A stretch of 64,000 nt of DNA from Desmodus rotundus (GCF_022682495.2 NC_071393.1:112484239-112548238); one strand, 5' to 3'; shown: positions 21,618 through 56,869, numbered from the stretch's first letter. The notes: generated by a model not told the origin, from the sequence alone. Numbers and translations are program-made.

Positions 21618-23416
21618 GCTTTGCTATTATTGTTAGCAAATACTGTTTATGAAGGTAGCTGTCCACCCCCAGAAAGGAGAGGCAGGCCACGGATCCTCAT
21701 CACAGCAGGTTCATTTCAGAAGGCCAGGTTGCTGTATGAGTACACAGAGGCTGTGGAGAGTTGACCCTGGAAACAGATTCATATAAAAGTGCAACTTGTA
21801 AATTTGATGAAGTTTTCTTCCTCTGAGGACTTTAGCACTGGAGCTCATTCTTTAACTCATATGCAGGTAAGCGCTGTATACAGCAATGCATCACTTAAAT
21901 ATACAGTTTGTATACTTAGTCATTAGATTCCATTTCTTATTCCTGGTCCACTTCATGCTGGCTTTCTTTATGTATCTCATTGCTACAGGTAGTTACAAAG
22001 ACTGTGCCCAGAGTTATATGTTTTTGGAAACTTCTCCTCATGATTAGGCAAAAAGGACATGTTCTTCTGATTCCTGCCATCTCTGTCAGAGGCCTTTGGA
22101 TGGAGTGCTTACATCCCTCCTTTGCCTCGAGCAGTGACCTTTGAAATCCCAGGGTGCCAGCAGTGTTCAGTAACAGCCCTGTCATCCTGCTTCCTTGAGG
22201 TCAAAATGAATATACGGTATATAAGTGTAGCCCAATAGCCAGCAGTCTCTATTTTATTCCAGTTCTTCTAAGCTAGATCTGTGCCTGGCAGTGTGGTTTT
22301 TAATGTAGGAAATAAGCAACCTTGTGTCGCCTTGTCCCTATGTTCAGAACGCCAGTCCCCCAGCTCCCTCCCCGCCTTTATTTTATGTCTGGATCTAAAG
22401 TTCTCTCCCATTAGGCACCCCCCACACACACACTACCCTATTTAAACTGTAATCTGCCCCACCCCCACCCCAGTGCTCCTCGCCCTGTTCTATTTAATTT
22501 TCTATAGCACTGATGGTCTTTTAATCTGCTTTATAATATGTCTTTCCTTTGTCCCTCTTCCTCAATAAAATGAGCTTTGGGAAGCTAGTTCTCAATAAAT
22601 ACATGTTGTTAAATGAATTGGTCTGCCCTGAAGGGGCACCTTTTTCCAGTCTATGCTCCCACCCCAACCAGTTGCTGCCCTGACCCCTGGCAGAACCAGC
22701 TGCTGGGGGGTAGAGTAGCTCCACCTTTGTCTTACATTGGGGTGAGTGCTGCTTGAGTATTAGCGAGGAGGTTGGTAATCAGAAAAGACCTGGGACTAGG
22801 TGCATGAGTGGGAAATGAACAGGGTTCAGGTTACTAATCCCATACTTGAACCTTAGAAAGGTACAGTGTGACTGATGTAGGAAATCTGGATTCCATTTCT
22901 GGCTCAGCTACTGATTTCTGTTGCAGCATTAGCCACTGCTCAGTTTTAAAAATATTGGCTAGGAATGTGAGCGAAAGCATGTGTCCCACTCTGGTTGCCT
23001 CATTTATAGCGGGATCCTGACAGAATTCAAGAGTCACCAGAGGAGGGGCCAGTGGAGAAGGGATGGAAGGAACTGGCTGGCATCTGGAAGGCCCTTGGGG
23101 GCAGAATTTGACAGCCATCATCAGATGCTCAAAGGCTGGCAGGCACAGGAGAGCACAGATCCTGTGTTCTCCGGGGGGCAGACTGGGGAAGTAAGCGGAG
23201 CCCCATCTCTCCTCCACTTGTTATCCACCTCTTCGTTCAGTTCATCGAGCCCTTCCTTGGACCAGGCACTCCTAGGTACTGAGTGCACAGAGGGAGTAAG
23301 GATCAGTGCCAGTCCTTAAAGAGCTTGTGGCTCAGCAAGGTATTCAAACAAGAAAACGCAGTTGCCAGTAGGTGAGCATGGGGAGACAAAGAAGCACAGA
23401 CTGCTCAGAGAACACC

Positions 23417-23432
23417 GGGGGGGGGGGGGGGG
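23417..23432. repeat. Poly-G run (16 G)
   Basis: Sixteen consecutive G follow AACACC. Such runs are error-prone in sequencing, so the exact length is uncertain. Confidence 0.9.
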
Positions 23433-24904
23433 TGCAGAACCCAGCGTGGGGACTCCTGGGAGGACATCCGGAGGGAGGGGAGACCAGAGCTGAACTCAAA
23501 GTCTGGGCAGAATGAGCTAGTGGAGGTAGGAAAGGTTCTCTGAGCAGGAGGACCTATGTGGGCCAAGCCCTGGTAGCACTTCCGCATAGAACGTGCACTC
23601 TGCATACAAGTGCCACTGGCTGAAGGGGGTGGGGGGCGGCAAGAGGCGGTGGGCAAGACATGCCAGTTCCCGGGGTGATGTCTTAAGTTTCCAGATTTAA
23701 AATTGTACAGGTAATCAGGCCTAGCAAGAGTCTTTGTAATTCCTGCCTCAGTTCCAACTGGACCCCTTGCCAGGTGGACTTGGCTGGCCGCTCAGTTCCT
23801 GTCACCACATGGATGACTCATGGACGTGGCGGTTCAGTTTCCAGATCCTTGCATTCCTCTGGCACCTCGAGGGGAGCTTGGCGACTTTTCTTCTCCCTTA
23901 TCCCTGCTTGTCTCCCCCACTTCCTGGTTGGGGCCCAAGGGCTCCCTTCATTGCACTTGTGAACATCTGGGTTAGAGTTGTACAGAGAACCAGACCTGGC
24001 CTGGGAGGGGTGCCCAGTCTTCCTTCTGTTGTGTGGTTCTCCCTCCCCAACACTCCCGTACCCTCTGGTCTCCTTCATTAAAGGGGATGTGCTCTCCTTT
24101 GATGCCCACCCCTAGTCCTTTGGCCTCCTGGCTTCCAACCTGCTTGTGACGCCCTCTGCCCTGCCAGGTTTGTCTACCCCATCCCCTCTTCTTCTCAGGC
24201 AGCCAAGCTCTGCAACAGATAATGGAGCCTAACACCTATGCCTGGACTTAGGAAATGCAGCCAAAGTGGAACACAATTCAATAAAAAGATGTTTTAATCC
24301 TCAGGAAGGGGAGGAGGAAGTGGCAGCAGAAAAGGCTTCGTTGAACAAGAGGCATTGGAGCATGGTGGCTTCACAGAGCAGTGGATCCAGGGTGGCTGGA
24401 GCAGGGGTGGGGGAGCAACAGGGGAAGAGCCTGGGCAGTAGCTCAGAGCAGACTGTGGAGGGTGTGACCAGCAAATGTCAGGAGTTGGGAGCTGCAGTCC
24501 AAGGAGTGGAGTCCCAGCCATGGGTTTGAAACAGGAAGCTCACGAGATCACCTCTGGGCCTTGCGGAGATCACAAGAGTGATGGTGGGGAGTGAGGCTTC
24601 CTCGGGGGATCCTGCTGCGGATAGACAGCAGAGGCGTTTGGACTTAAACCCATCTTAACATGAAAAGCAGGTGGCAAGTCGGCCACTAAAGATGGCTTTC
24701 ACATGAATTCTCAGCCACCTCACAGATTCTGTTTTATAGATGAGGGAAAGTGGAGGGCCTGAGAGGGCAGTCTCCGTCTGGTAGGCAAACCGGAAAAAGG
24801 AACCGCAGCACCCAAACCGGGGCCAAGTGAAACTGTTCGGTAAGCATTTATTGAGCACCTACTACATGTACATGCCCTGGACTCTGTCCTCAAGGGGCTC
24901 AGTC

Positions 24905-25280
24905 TGGAAGGGACATAAGCACATAGCTAAGTGAAACAAGCCAGACATAGAAAGACAAATACAATATGATCTCACTTACACATGGAACCTAAAAGTCAAA
25001 CTCACAGACCCAGAGAGTAGAACGGTAGTTACCGCGGGGTGGGGAGAATGGGAAGATGTTGGTTGAAGAGTACAAACTTTCAGCTGAATAAGTTTTGGAG
25101 ATCTAATGTACAGTTAATACTGTATCATATGCTTGAAATTTGCTAAGAGAGTAGATCTAAAACAGAGAGTGTATGAGGTGACGGATGTGGTAACAAACTT
25201 AGTTGTGGTAAGCATTTCCCAGTGTACACGTATGTTGAATCATCACATTTTACACCTTAAAAATTATGTTGTACAACCTA
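24905..25280 (+). mobile_element. L1 3'-end fragment
   Basis: Phrases AATATGATCTCACTTACACA, CAGAGAGTAGAACGGTAGTT and, at the end, ACACCTTAAAAATTATGTTG are those of old mammalian L1 3' regions. It is 5'-truncated. Confidence 0.7.
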
Positions 25281-25539
25281 AATATGTACAGTTTTTATTT
25301 CCATCATATCTGAGTAAAGCTGAGGGAAAAATGATAGGAAAAAGGAAATGTGTGCTCCTTATGAGGAGTCTATCCCTAAACACAGCCGACTGGCTTTCAT
25401 AGTGCAGGCAGAATTGCGTCTCCAGTTCTGCAGGAACTTGGAGCCTTCGATGAGTTGGCAGCTGAGAAAAAGTACTGGAGAAGAAGGGAAAGACTGAAAG
25501 AGGGGTCTGCGTTTTCCCAGACGGCCCTTCGCATGGCGC

Positions 25540-25790
25540 TGTGTGGCAGTGGGATGGGCATGGGCTTGGAACCAGGCCAAACAAAGTAACCACGTCCTGC
25601 CACTTCCCTCAGTTGACACGTATTTCAGTGCCTGTCGTGTTCCAGGACATGACTGGCTCAGTGACCTTCAGTAGACAACCCCTTGAACTTCATTTTTTCT
25701 CACCTGGAAAAGGAAAGTCATGCGTACCTCACTGGGGCTGTTTCAAAGATTAAATGAAATGGGTAAGATATAAATAGTATGTTTGAACGC
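25540..25790 (+). mobile_element. MIR SINE, diverged and interrupted
   Basis: MIR-like pieces: a GGCTTGGAACCAGGCC-type head, CTCAGTGACCTTCAGTAGAC, CACCTGGAAAAGGAAAGTC, then TTTCAAAGATTAAATGAAAT. It is weak but in the right order. Confidence 0.45.
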
Positions 25791-27249
25791 CAGCTCTGCG
25801 TCTGAGCGCCTAGGGCTCTCAGGACCCTGAGATTCCAGCCCTGACTGGTTCACTTAGGTCCTGATAACACTGCGCAGCCCTGGCCCACAGGCGGTCTGGG
25901 GCACTGGATGCCCCCTAGCTTGTTTGGTCTTTTCACAGAAGTATCTGCCAGGCATGTGGCACTCCCACTGGCAGGGACAGAGCACAAAAGGAAGCAGAAA
26001 CAGCTTCTCCCAAGGCTGCCTTGGCTTGATCTGGGCTGGTTAGTTGAGCAAAGCAGAAGCCACTTAAGCATCTAGTGATCCCTCAAACTCACGCTGTTCG
26101 CCTCGGGGGAGTGTTTCCACCTGCCTTACCTGCCGTTGGTTAAGGTCTGTGCAGATATCTCCAGACACGGGCAGAGGGGATGGGCAAGGTTGGTTCTCTT
26201 TGCCACGAAGAAACTCGTGCTTTATTTCTTCCCTTGAAGACACTGAATCTTTCCCAGGAGCTGTCTGGGCTCCACCCAGCCCTTCTACTTGGGAAGGACT
26301 TCCTTAAGAATGATTTTTACAAGTACCCTGCCTTTCTCCTACCTACGGCTCACGAGCTCATAGCGAGTCCTAGCTGGTACCGACCTGATTAAGCAGAAAA
26401 GGGATTATTTTATTAAAAGGATATTGGCAGGGCTAGAGAACCAGGCCTGACCAGAGGTGCAGCTTCCAGGAATGCCACCCACGACCGTCCGTGCTGCAGA
26501 AGCAACTCGATGAGGAAGCTGCTGCTGCTGCCATTTGCGTGTGGCCGGGCGCCCACCTGCAGTGCAAATGCTGCTTGCTGCATTGGGAATGAAACCTTGC
26601 ACCCACAGCTGACTCCCAAAGCAAGTCAGACGCCCTTAGTACCACCTTCCCTGAGAAAACCGATGCCTGGGCATGGTTTCTCCTCACACGTGTCACCTGC
26701 AACTTTGAGTTCAGAGTCCTGCCTGGTGCCCCTGGCCAGTAAACCCCACACCATAGTCTTCCGACACAAATTTTCTGGCTTCCATCTCGGAAAAGCAGGA
26801 CTCCCAGAGTGGGAGATTTTCCAAGCATTAGGACATGTCAAAAATAGCCAAAACCGTGTGAAACGGGCTCTGCTCATCTTCCTTGTCCTGTCTCCTCCTA
26901 TTGATGAACCCAGACCCTGGACCCTGTGTTAAAGCTTGGCCTGTGATTTTCTATAGGGACACAAAAGATGGGCCCCTTTGGACAGTGAGCAACAAGGGGA
27001 TGCTGCCTGGGCCTGGGAGCCGCGGAGTTGGTTAGGGAAGGGGTGCCAGGGCCCTGTGGGAGGCCCCTTCCTAACTAGACTCATTACATGTTACACTTGG
27101 GAAGGCCTAGGGACGCATCTCCTGAGGATACAAACCCAGAGGCCTACAAGGAGCCAGGCAATAAATGAGGGAAGCAGGCTAACCAAAGGATGGTGGCTCT
27201 GTGAGAGAATGGTATTTTAGCCATTAAAGTTTTAAATTAAAAAAAAGGC

Positions 27250-27475
27250 AGGCAAATGTTAAGATTCAGAAAGTGGCTGCTTGGGAGGGAGTGGGGGGCA
27301 GTGGAGGTGACTAGATAGGAGCAGCATGAGGGAACTTTCCGGGGTGAGGGAGATGTTTTTGCATCTTGCTTTGGGTGGTGGTTACTGTACATTCATCAGA
27401 TAAACATCAAATACATACTTAGGATCTAAGCATTTTATCCTGTAATAATCATACCTCAATTTTTCACTGGGGCAA
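27250..27475 (+). mobile_element. L1 3'-end fragment
   Basis: TTTGGGTGGTGGTTACTGTA, ACATACTTAGGATCTAAGCA and ATAATCATACCTCAATTTTT follow the order of an old L1M-type 3'UTR. It lies about 100 bp before the CpG island. Confidence 0.6.
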
Positions 27476-28109
27476 GTTAAAGTCTGTCTATAAACACTGG
27501 GCTCTCAGACTACTCATTTGCAAACTTCTGTTCCAATCGGACTTTAACACAGGAGGAATCACAGAGCCTGAGAGAGGAAGTGATTTTCCCGAGGGCGCCC
27601 GCGAGTCCTGACTGCCCCGAGGCGGCCTGCGGCTGCTCCGCCCGGGAAGACAGCAGCGCGGTCTGGCTGGCAGCCTCATCCTGCGCCAACTCGCTTCTTT
27701 GCCGTTGGAGCGGTGCCGGCAGACAGCGCAGCCTCCATGCGGGCGGCCCCCAGGGGCCAGACACGTCTCTGCCCCGGCGGGAAAGTGGGACGGTCACCTA
27801 GAGCCGCTGGGGGCAGCGGAAGTGGATGGGTCGCCGGCCCTGGGAGCAGGGGCCGGGCCCGCTGATAAATCACAGCCGCCGACTGCGCTGGCAGTTCGGG
27901 TTTGGCACCGAGTGCCAAATGCCAACGCAGGCCGCCAAGCTCCGGGAAAAGAAATCTGATCCCCGTGAGGCGGCGGCGGTGCGAAGTGAAACCCACCTGG
28001 GGAGGCGGGGAGGGCAGGGAGAGGCCGGCCGGGACGGAGCCTCCTCTGGGGCCGGCGCTGCGGACACCTAACTTTGGTCGTAGTTGGCCACCGCCCTGCC
28101 AGAAGAGGT

Positions 28110-28210
28110 ACAGGCACCTATGCTTTTCAGGTGAGAAAACCAAGGCTCACCGCAGCTTCAAGGCGCTACGTAAGGGCAGAGTTGGGATTCCGAGCCCGGA
28201 TGTCCAACCC
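28110..28210 (-). mobile_element. MIR fragment inside the CpG island
   Basis: CTTTTCAGGTGAGAAAACCA, then AGGGCAGAGTTGGGATTCCG and AGCCCGGATGTCC matches the antisense MIR order (gauged by eye), with a central gap. It is old enough to have acquired CpG-island composition. Confidence 0.5.
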
Positions 28211-28538
28211 AAACCCTTGCTCCTTACCCTTCCCCGCCCAGCAGCGAGCAGGGGTCTGCAGGGGTGACTCCAAGCCCATTTGCTACAGAGCAGACGTGGT
28301 TCCCAGTTTCGATGCAAGCGCTGCACTTGAGGAACCCGGGGAAGAGAGCCGCGCGAGCGGTGGGGGTGGGGAAGTACAGAGGCCGCATCCCCGGCCCCTG
28401 CGACCAGCCCGGACCTTCCAGCCGGCGCCAGCACTGATTGGCGCTCGCCGCCGGCCTCCCGCTAGCGCACCTGCCCCGCCCAGCCAATCCGGGCCACCAG
28501 AATTGGGGCTGACGCGGGAAGGCGGCAGGGCGCGGGGG

Positions 28539-28622
28539 ATGCTGCTGGCGGAGGCTCAGCCGCCCTCCCCGCTGAATTCCCGCCGGGCCGGCCCCAAGCC
28601 GGAGCCCGAGCCCGAGCCTTAG
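28539..28622 (+). other. Possible upstream ORF in the PLEKHD1 leader (27 codons)
   Basis: ATG at 28539 with G at -3 opens a 27-codon frame ending TAG at 28620-28622 with a Pro-Glu repeat (PEPEPEP). It closes about 240 bp before the main start. It matters only if transcription starts upstream of it, which is not known. Confidence 0.3.
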
Positions 28623-28853
28623 GCTGCGCGCCCCAGACCCCCTGGGGCCGCGCTCTCGCACGCGCGCTTTAATGCTGCAGCTCCCGACTCGGCCGCTCCT
28701 CGACTTCTCTGGCTGGGACGCGCCCCGACGGCGCCCGGAGCGGCCTGCAGACGCCGCCTCCCGCAGTCGTCCGCAGCGCGTCCGCCCTCGCCCGGAACCT
28801 AGCGTCCCTGCCGCCCCGGGAGTGGGTGGGCCGGGCCGGGGCAGCCCCACTAA

Positions 28854-51632
<22,779 letters not shown>

Positions 51633-52825
51633 TGGGCTTTCCTCCCCACCTTCCAGGTCTTTCCTGGGGAAGGGGCAGCAGGGGGAGGTGACTCTGCCTG
51701 GCTTCTCTCAGCTCTCCTCTGGGCCAGGGCTGCACCTGGGGGGCAGCCTCACCCTCAAAGGACAGGGATACTATCTCCCTCACCACCCCCACCCCAGGCT
51801 CTACCCTTGGGTCTGTACCAGGCCCTGGAGGGCCCAACTGGGTGCTGCCTGGTTGTCATGATGAGGCCAGGAAGAGGCCTGGTTGCATGTAGAGACTTTT
51901 TTGGTTGGGGAGTGTGGTGGGCAGGGCCCACAGCTCTCTGTCATGCCTGCTCTACCTCTCTGTGACGCTGCCATCCAGCCCTTCCTGGTGTGTGCAGGCC
52001 TCCCCTCCTCATTTTGGCACTTGCCTCCCCTGAGGGGCTTCCTAACGCTCTCTGCTTCAGCGACCTATAGATATCCCTTAGTCGAGGGCCCTCACTTTGG
52101 CCACATCTGGGTTCGTGGCACACCACACCGCCACAGTATCACCTTTCCTGAGTTTGGACCCTGGCTGTGGAATCACCTGCCTGCTCCCCGCTGCAGGCGA
52201 GCTCATCCACCTATAGCCTCAGCAACCTATGAGGGTGATGTAATGCCCCTCACCCCCCCATCCCACCTGCATGTGTGCCTAGGGCCCTGGCCCCTGGCTG
52301 GGAGCTGGGGTGGCAGCGACGCTGAGAGCTCCCGAGAGGATTCCGCTAGTCAGGCAACAGATGAAGGTGGCCCTGACTCCTGCAGTATCTTTTCCTGGTT
52401 GGACTGGGAGGCTGCTCCCTCTGGCTACGGTGGCCCCGTTGGTCCATGGTGTCCCAGATGACTCCCTCCCAGCTGCCCCTGCTTTGGTGGCCTTGTTCCC
52501 TCCTCTCCCTGCAGAGGCTTTACCCAGTGAAGCAGTGTGACCGTGAACCCTGGAAGATGGGGACCTGGGCCTGCGAAATGGCCAGTAGCTGTTGGTTGGC
52601 CCCATGTCAACAGGGGTGAAGCTGAAACACCTGTCTGCAGCTTTTGTGGAAAACTGCCACCCTCCATGAGGCTGAGGGCTTGGGGTGTGTCCCTCACCCA
52701 GCCCCTGTCCCTCTAGGCCCACACTCCAAAGGCTCCCGAGTCTGTTGGTCTCTCCAGAAAGGGGCTCTATCTGGGATCAGGGTGCTCTGGGACACTGGTG
52801 CCATTAAAGGTGCTGCTTCTCTGCT
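51633..52825 (+). other. PLEKHD1: Likely PLEKHD1 3' untranslated region
   Basis: Repeat-free, C/T-rich sequence follows the stop. ATTAAA at 52803-52808 sits in CCATTAAAGGTGCTGCTTCT, a context typical of poly(A) sites. The end is inferred; a longer 3'UTR reaching past 53200 is possible because no strong AATAAA is nearby. Open frames inside have no family resemblance. Confidence 0.45.
52803..52808 (+). terminator. Candidate poly(A) signal of PLEKHD1 (ATTAAA)
   Basis: ATTAAA about 1.17 kb after the stop, followed by G/T-containing sequence. It is the only good hexamer soon after the stop. Confidence 0.4.
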
Positions 52826-54851
52826 GCTTGGAAAACGGAGTGAGGAGCTCAGTCTGAGAGACGGACAGATGGGACAGGGTTCCAGCAGGGACAGGGTTAG
52901 TCCCTGCAGAGGCGCAGGTCCCTGGGGACTTGTGTGGGACTATTCTGTGGGAGGAGAAGTGTCCCCTGCCCTGCACTCAGAGCTGCTTGGTGAAACTAGT
53001 CTCCACGGTCCCTCCTCTGTGGTGGGTGGACTTTGATGGCTTCCGCCAAGCTCTTTAGGTGGGGACAGAGGTGGGGGTGCTTCAGAATCAATGCCTCTAA
53101 ATTGGAGTCTAAATTTAAAAGCTTCAGTCATGTAGTAACCTGCATAAACCTGGAAATAACTTATGCAATGTGTATGTAGGATGGACTTTGAAATGTGGGA
53201 GAAGATTTATAAAACCAAGATTACAGTTTAATTTTTTGCGTCTTTGTTTTTAAAGCATTAATTAGATTAATACTGGTTTGCGTTTGGAGAAGGATCTTTT
53301 GGACATTTTCAAATGCATTTTTTTCCTGGGCCAACTATTAACCAGAAAGGCAAGTGTTTTTCCATGCACATTCGCCAACCCCTAGTGTCTTTCCTCCCGT
53401 TTCACCCTGTACTTACCATGCCTCAGGCAAATCTGGGTTATCTTCAACACACCGGTCAATTCATAAGTATTTATTTGTTAAAAACTCACTCTGTACCTAG
53501 TACTGTAAACAGAAAGAGAGCAATATCCCTATATGAGAATATGTCAAGGTGGAAATTGCTTACAGGAAATATATTGATCTGATTTATTTTTTAAACAAAA
53601 CCTATTCCTTGGCCAATTAATTGTTTCCTGCAATAGTGCTTGTGGTTGGTCATTGCTGAGGAGATGTTGCCCCCTGCAGGCCAAATGTGGATTACGGCAT
53701 TGCTTGCTTGTACTCCAACATCCAGGCAAGTTTCTCTACCCCTGAGGAAGTACTCCCTGCTGGTGCGGCTCTTGGGAGTGGCTTTTTCATAATTAACTGA
53801 AAAATCTGTGTTCCCGCCCTGCGGTCCTGGATGTTCGCATGTAACAAGGGCTGTCGGCTGGGTGTTCTTCTGATTTGAGCATGAACCAAAGGGACCTTGC
53901 CAGTGAGGATAGCTTCAGGGAGGCAAAGTTTCAAACCTCATTTTAAGGCCTTCTAGTTTCGGTATCCTCACCAAAACCTGACAGCCCTGATGAGGAGAGG
54001 TGTGTGCTTTGGTTTCATAGTCATGTAAGGGAGAGAAAGACATAATAACTGGCTTCTCCTATTTGGTTTATTTCCTGGTCAGACAGGTGATCTATCATCC
54101 AGGACTGTCCGGGTTTGTGCGGTTCATTTGCTGTCATAAGTGTCCCAGTTTGGATGATAGTTCTGTGGTCACCCGCTTTTCCCTGATGATACGTTAATGG
54201 ACAAAGCCTGAGATCTGCAAAACCCTGGGTTCTGCCCCGGAAGGGTCCACTGTCTGTGCTTGTTTCTGGAGGATGTAGTTCTCCCCCACCACCCATCCCA
54301 TCCCAGCCAGTGCCACACAACCTGGGCAGCCTGCAGCTGCTCAGGCACCATCCACGTGAAATTTGGAAGATGACGGTGGAACATGGACTCGCTCACGTCT
54401 CGGTGTGTCGGATTTGGTTTAAAGAAGGTGGTTATTTAAACCCACCAGATGAGAGAGCTGTTCTGGAGCCCTCAGGTGAAGGTTACCTGCCCCCCGGGGA
54501 ACCTTGTGCTTCTGTCATGAGCCAGGATGAAGCTGCTCACCCCTGTGCCACTGCGGGGTCTCTCTAAGGGCTCCCCAAAGTGAGGAACCATGCAGCTTTG
54601 ACAGGGAGGGAGTGGGGAGGGGGAGCTGCTGACTTCTCTTACCTCGCCCCACCCCGGGTGATTGAAGGCAAAGGAATGTCTTTTGCAAGGCTTTGGGAGA
54701 GGATACCATTTTGTTCTTCACACTTGGAAACAGAGATCCCCCTGCAGACATCCAAAGCAATTGGGAGAAACTGGTTATTCAAACTTCCAAGCAGGTGTGG
54801 ATGGATGCAATGTAACGTTCCAGATTCGGGTCCTGGCTCTTTGCACATCTG

Positions 54852-54980
54852 CCCTCCCCTCCCTTCCCCTCCTTTCCCTACTCCTCCTCACCCCCCCTTT
54901 CCCTTCCCCTCCCTTCCCCTCCCCTCCCTTCCCCACCCCTCCTCACCCCTCCCTTTCCCTTCCCCTCCCTTCCCTTCCCT
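54852..54980. repeat. Polypyrimidine (C/T) tract, two ~55-bp units
   Basis: Almost pure C/T on the + strand. CCTCCTCA recurs at 54883 and 54938, giving a ~55-bp imperfect tandem pair. Such tracts can adopt triplex (H-DNA) structure. Confidence 0.88.
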
Positions 54981-54998
54981 AGACTTGGGCTTCCACTC

Positions 54999-55037
54999 AT
55001 GGCAACCAATTCCTGGCAACCAATTCCATGGTAACCC
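54999..55037. promoter_or_regulatory. Tandem CCAAT and RFX half-site-like cluster
   Basis: A 14-bp unit GGCAACCAATTCCT is repeated (55001 and 55015) and followed by CCATGGTAACC. Each unit joins a GGCAAC/GTTGCC-type RFX half site to a CCAAT (NF-Y) box. No gene starts nearby, so any function is unproven. Confidence 0.35.
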
Positions 55038-56124
55038 AAAAATGCGCTCCCCTCTCCATCCTGCTGGGTTAAAGGTTTTTAGGGAATTCCAAGCCCAAGA
55101 ATCCTAGGGGTTGTGGGTCAAGGAACTAAATCCCCTTGTGGTGAGTTCTTCCTGCAATTGTTTTAGTATGGTCTGGCATTCTGTGTCCCTCTGGCTTTAC
55201 CTCTGGGTGAGACAAGACAATCAGGTGAGGAAGTTGGGGGAAGACAAGGTTTTCCACAGGCTGGACCTCAGAACCGCCTCCGGGAGATAATCCAGGCAGC
55301 TTCAGAGCCAACTGGCAGTGCCTCTGGGGCTTATGAGCTTTTGCACTCTGCCTTGTTTCCCCTGGAGGACCTGACACCTGCCTCGGGGCTGAGGGTCCTG
55401 CTGTGAGCAGACTCAGCTGCCCTCTTGTCCCGTGGCTGATGGGCCTCGAGGGTCACTGACCACAAGGGGAAACTTCCCCCTTGCAGAGCAGTGACCTTGT
55501 CCACTAGAAGCTGAGGGGAGTAACTTGCCCCACACTCTGCCTGCTGCCACGGTGGAAAGTGGGAGTGGAGGGATGGGGCGGTGGGGGGGCTCTGATGGTG
55601 AAAGGCTTTGCCACTTTCTGGCTCTGTGGCTTGTGCAAGGTCATTATTTAAAATGTCTTACATATTTATATATTTTTATTAAGTAGAAGATAAATCTCTG
55701 AAATCTCACCAGGCTGCTCAGAGCCCTTACGTTTCTGAAGGTCCGTGACCTGGGAACTTGCAGCCCTGGAATCAACAGAAACGGGCTGCCACAGCCAGCA
55801 ACAGGTTCCCCGGGAGGACGGTCTGGCTCACGCTGGGTGTGATGCTGTGCTGTTGTCAGATGAAATGAAAAGAAAAAAATTTAGTTTCGAGAATAGGAAA
55901 GAGAACCGGTTTGTCCCCACAAGACAACTGTGCTAGGCACGGCTTCCAGGTTGTTCCCCAGGATGGAAGGCTTTCCTGGGAGGGGAACGGCGTCCCTTCG
56001 CATATTCACCCTGGTGTCCGAGCCGAGCCTTCTGCCAGCGTCACTCCTTCCATCCTCATTCAGCAAGTGTTTATCACGATTATATCATGAAGTCAAGCCC
56101 TACTGCATGCTTATCCTTATCACT

Positions 56125-56480
56125 TATTGATGTTTTTCGTTATGGTAAAATATACATGATATAAAAGTTAGCCTTTTAACCATTAAGTGCACAGTTTAAT
56201 AATGTAAGGCATAGTCATATCATTGTGCAACTAATTGCCCAAACTCTTTATCTTGCAAAACTTGAAATTCTATATCCATTAAACTACACCTTGTTCCCCC
56301 CTCCCCCCAACCCCTGGCCACCTCCATTCTGCTCTTTGTTTCTCTGAATTTGAAAAGTGGGATTGTCAGTATTTGTCTTTTTGTGTCTGGCTTATTTCAC
56401 TTAACACAGTGTCCTCGGGGTTGACCCATGTTGTAGCATGTGTTGGAATTTCCTTCCTTTTTTAAGGCTAAAAAATATCC
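56125..56480 (-). mobile_element. L1 3'-end fragment, antisense
   Basis: GGTAAAATATACATGATATA, AACCATTAAGTGCACAGTTT, CATTCTGCTCTTTGTTTCTC and GACCCATGTTGTAGCATGTG are reversed phrases of an old L1 3'UTR. Confidence 0.75.
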
Positions 56481-56869
56481 TATGACTTTTGAAAAGAAAA
56501 ACTTATTGAAATTTTATTTTCCTCACAAACTGTTAGCTAATGATGAGGGGGCTACCTCAGTGTACAAATCAGCCGAGGAGGAGCTGGGTCCCACACTTCC
56601 CTCGTCCAGGTTGTCCCCCAGGATGGCCTAGTGGTAAGGGAGGCTGTGGTGTTCCTTCTCCCTTCTTCCCAGCAGAGGGCAGCATGCTCTGAGCTGGGCC
56701 ACCAAATACGGTGGGGAAGGGGAGCTGAAGCTGCTGGAGAAAGGGGATGGCTTTGTGACACTGCATTACGGTGTGGCATCTCCCAGTTGTTCTCTCCTTT
56801 AAGATATAAAACAAAAGTCTCCACCTCAAACATCATTTATTTAGTCTTGTATACCAACGCTTTCACTTT

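Larger units (their letters stand above)
21360..27585. other. Intergenic region between SLC39A9 and PLEKHD1
   Basis: No gene is recognised. It holds a TTTC-rich stretch (21592-21617), a 16-G run (23417-23432), L1 3'-end fragments (24905-25280 and 27250-27475) and MIR-like pieces (about 24700-24800 and 25540-25790). GC content rises from about 22600 towards the CpG island. Open frames here are short and have no family resemblance. If SLC39A9 uses a later poly(A) site, part of 21360-22620 is 3'UTR. Confidence 0.6.

Noticed and set aside
28224..28850. 208-codon open frame on the minus strand in the PLEKHD1 promoter
   Set aside because: It lies in a CpG island where stop codons are rare in all frames, shows only Arg/Gly/Pro-rich low-complexity sequence and has no recognisable domain. 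Other long frames at 27676-28143 and 28074-28622 are rejected for the same reason.
51883..52461. 192-codon open frame in the PLEKHD1 3'UTR
   Set aside because: Composition is that of C/T-rich noncoding DNA; no domain, no repeat of codon preference, no splice structure.
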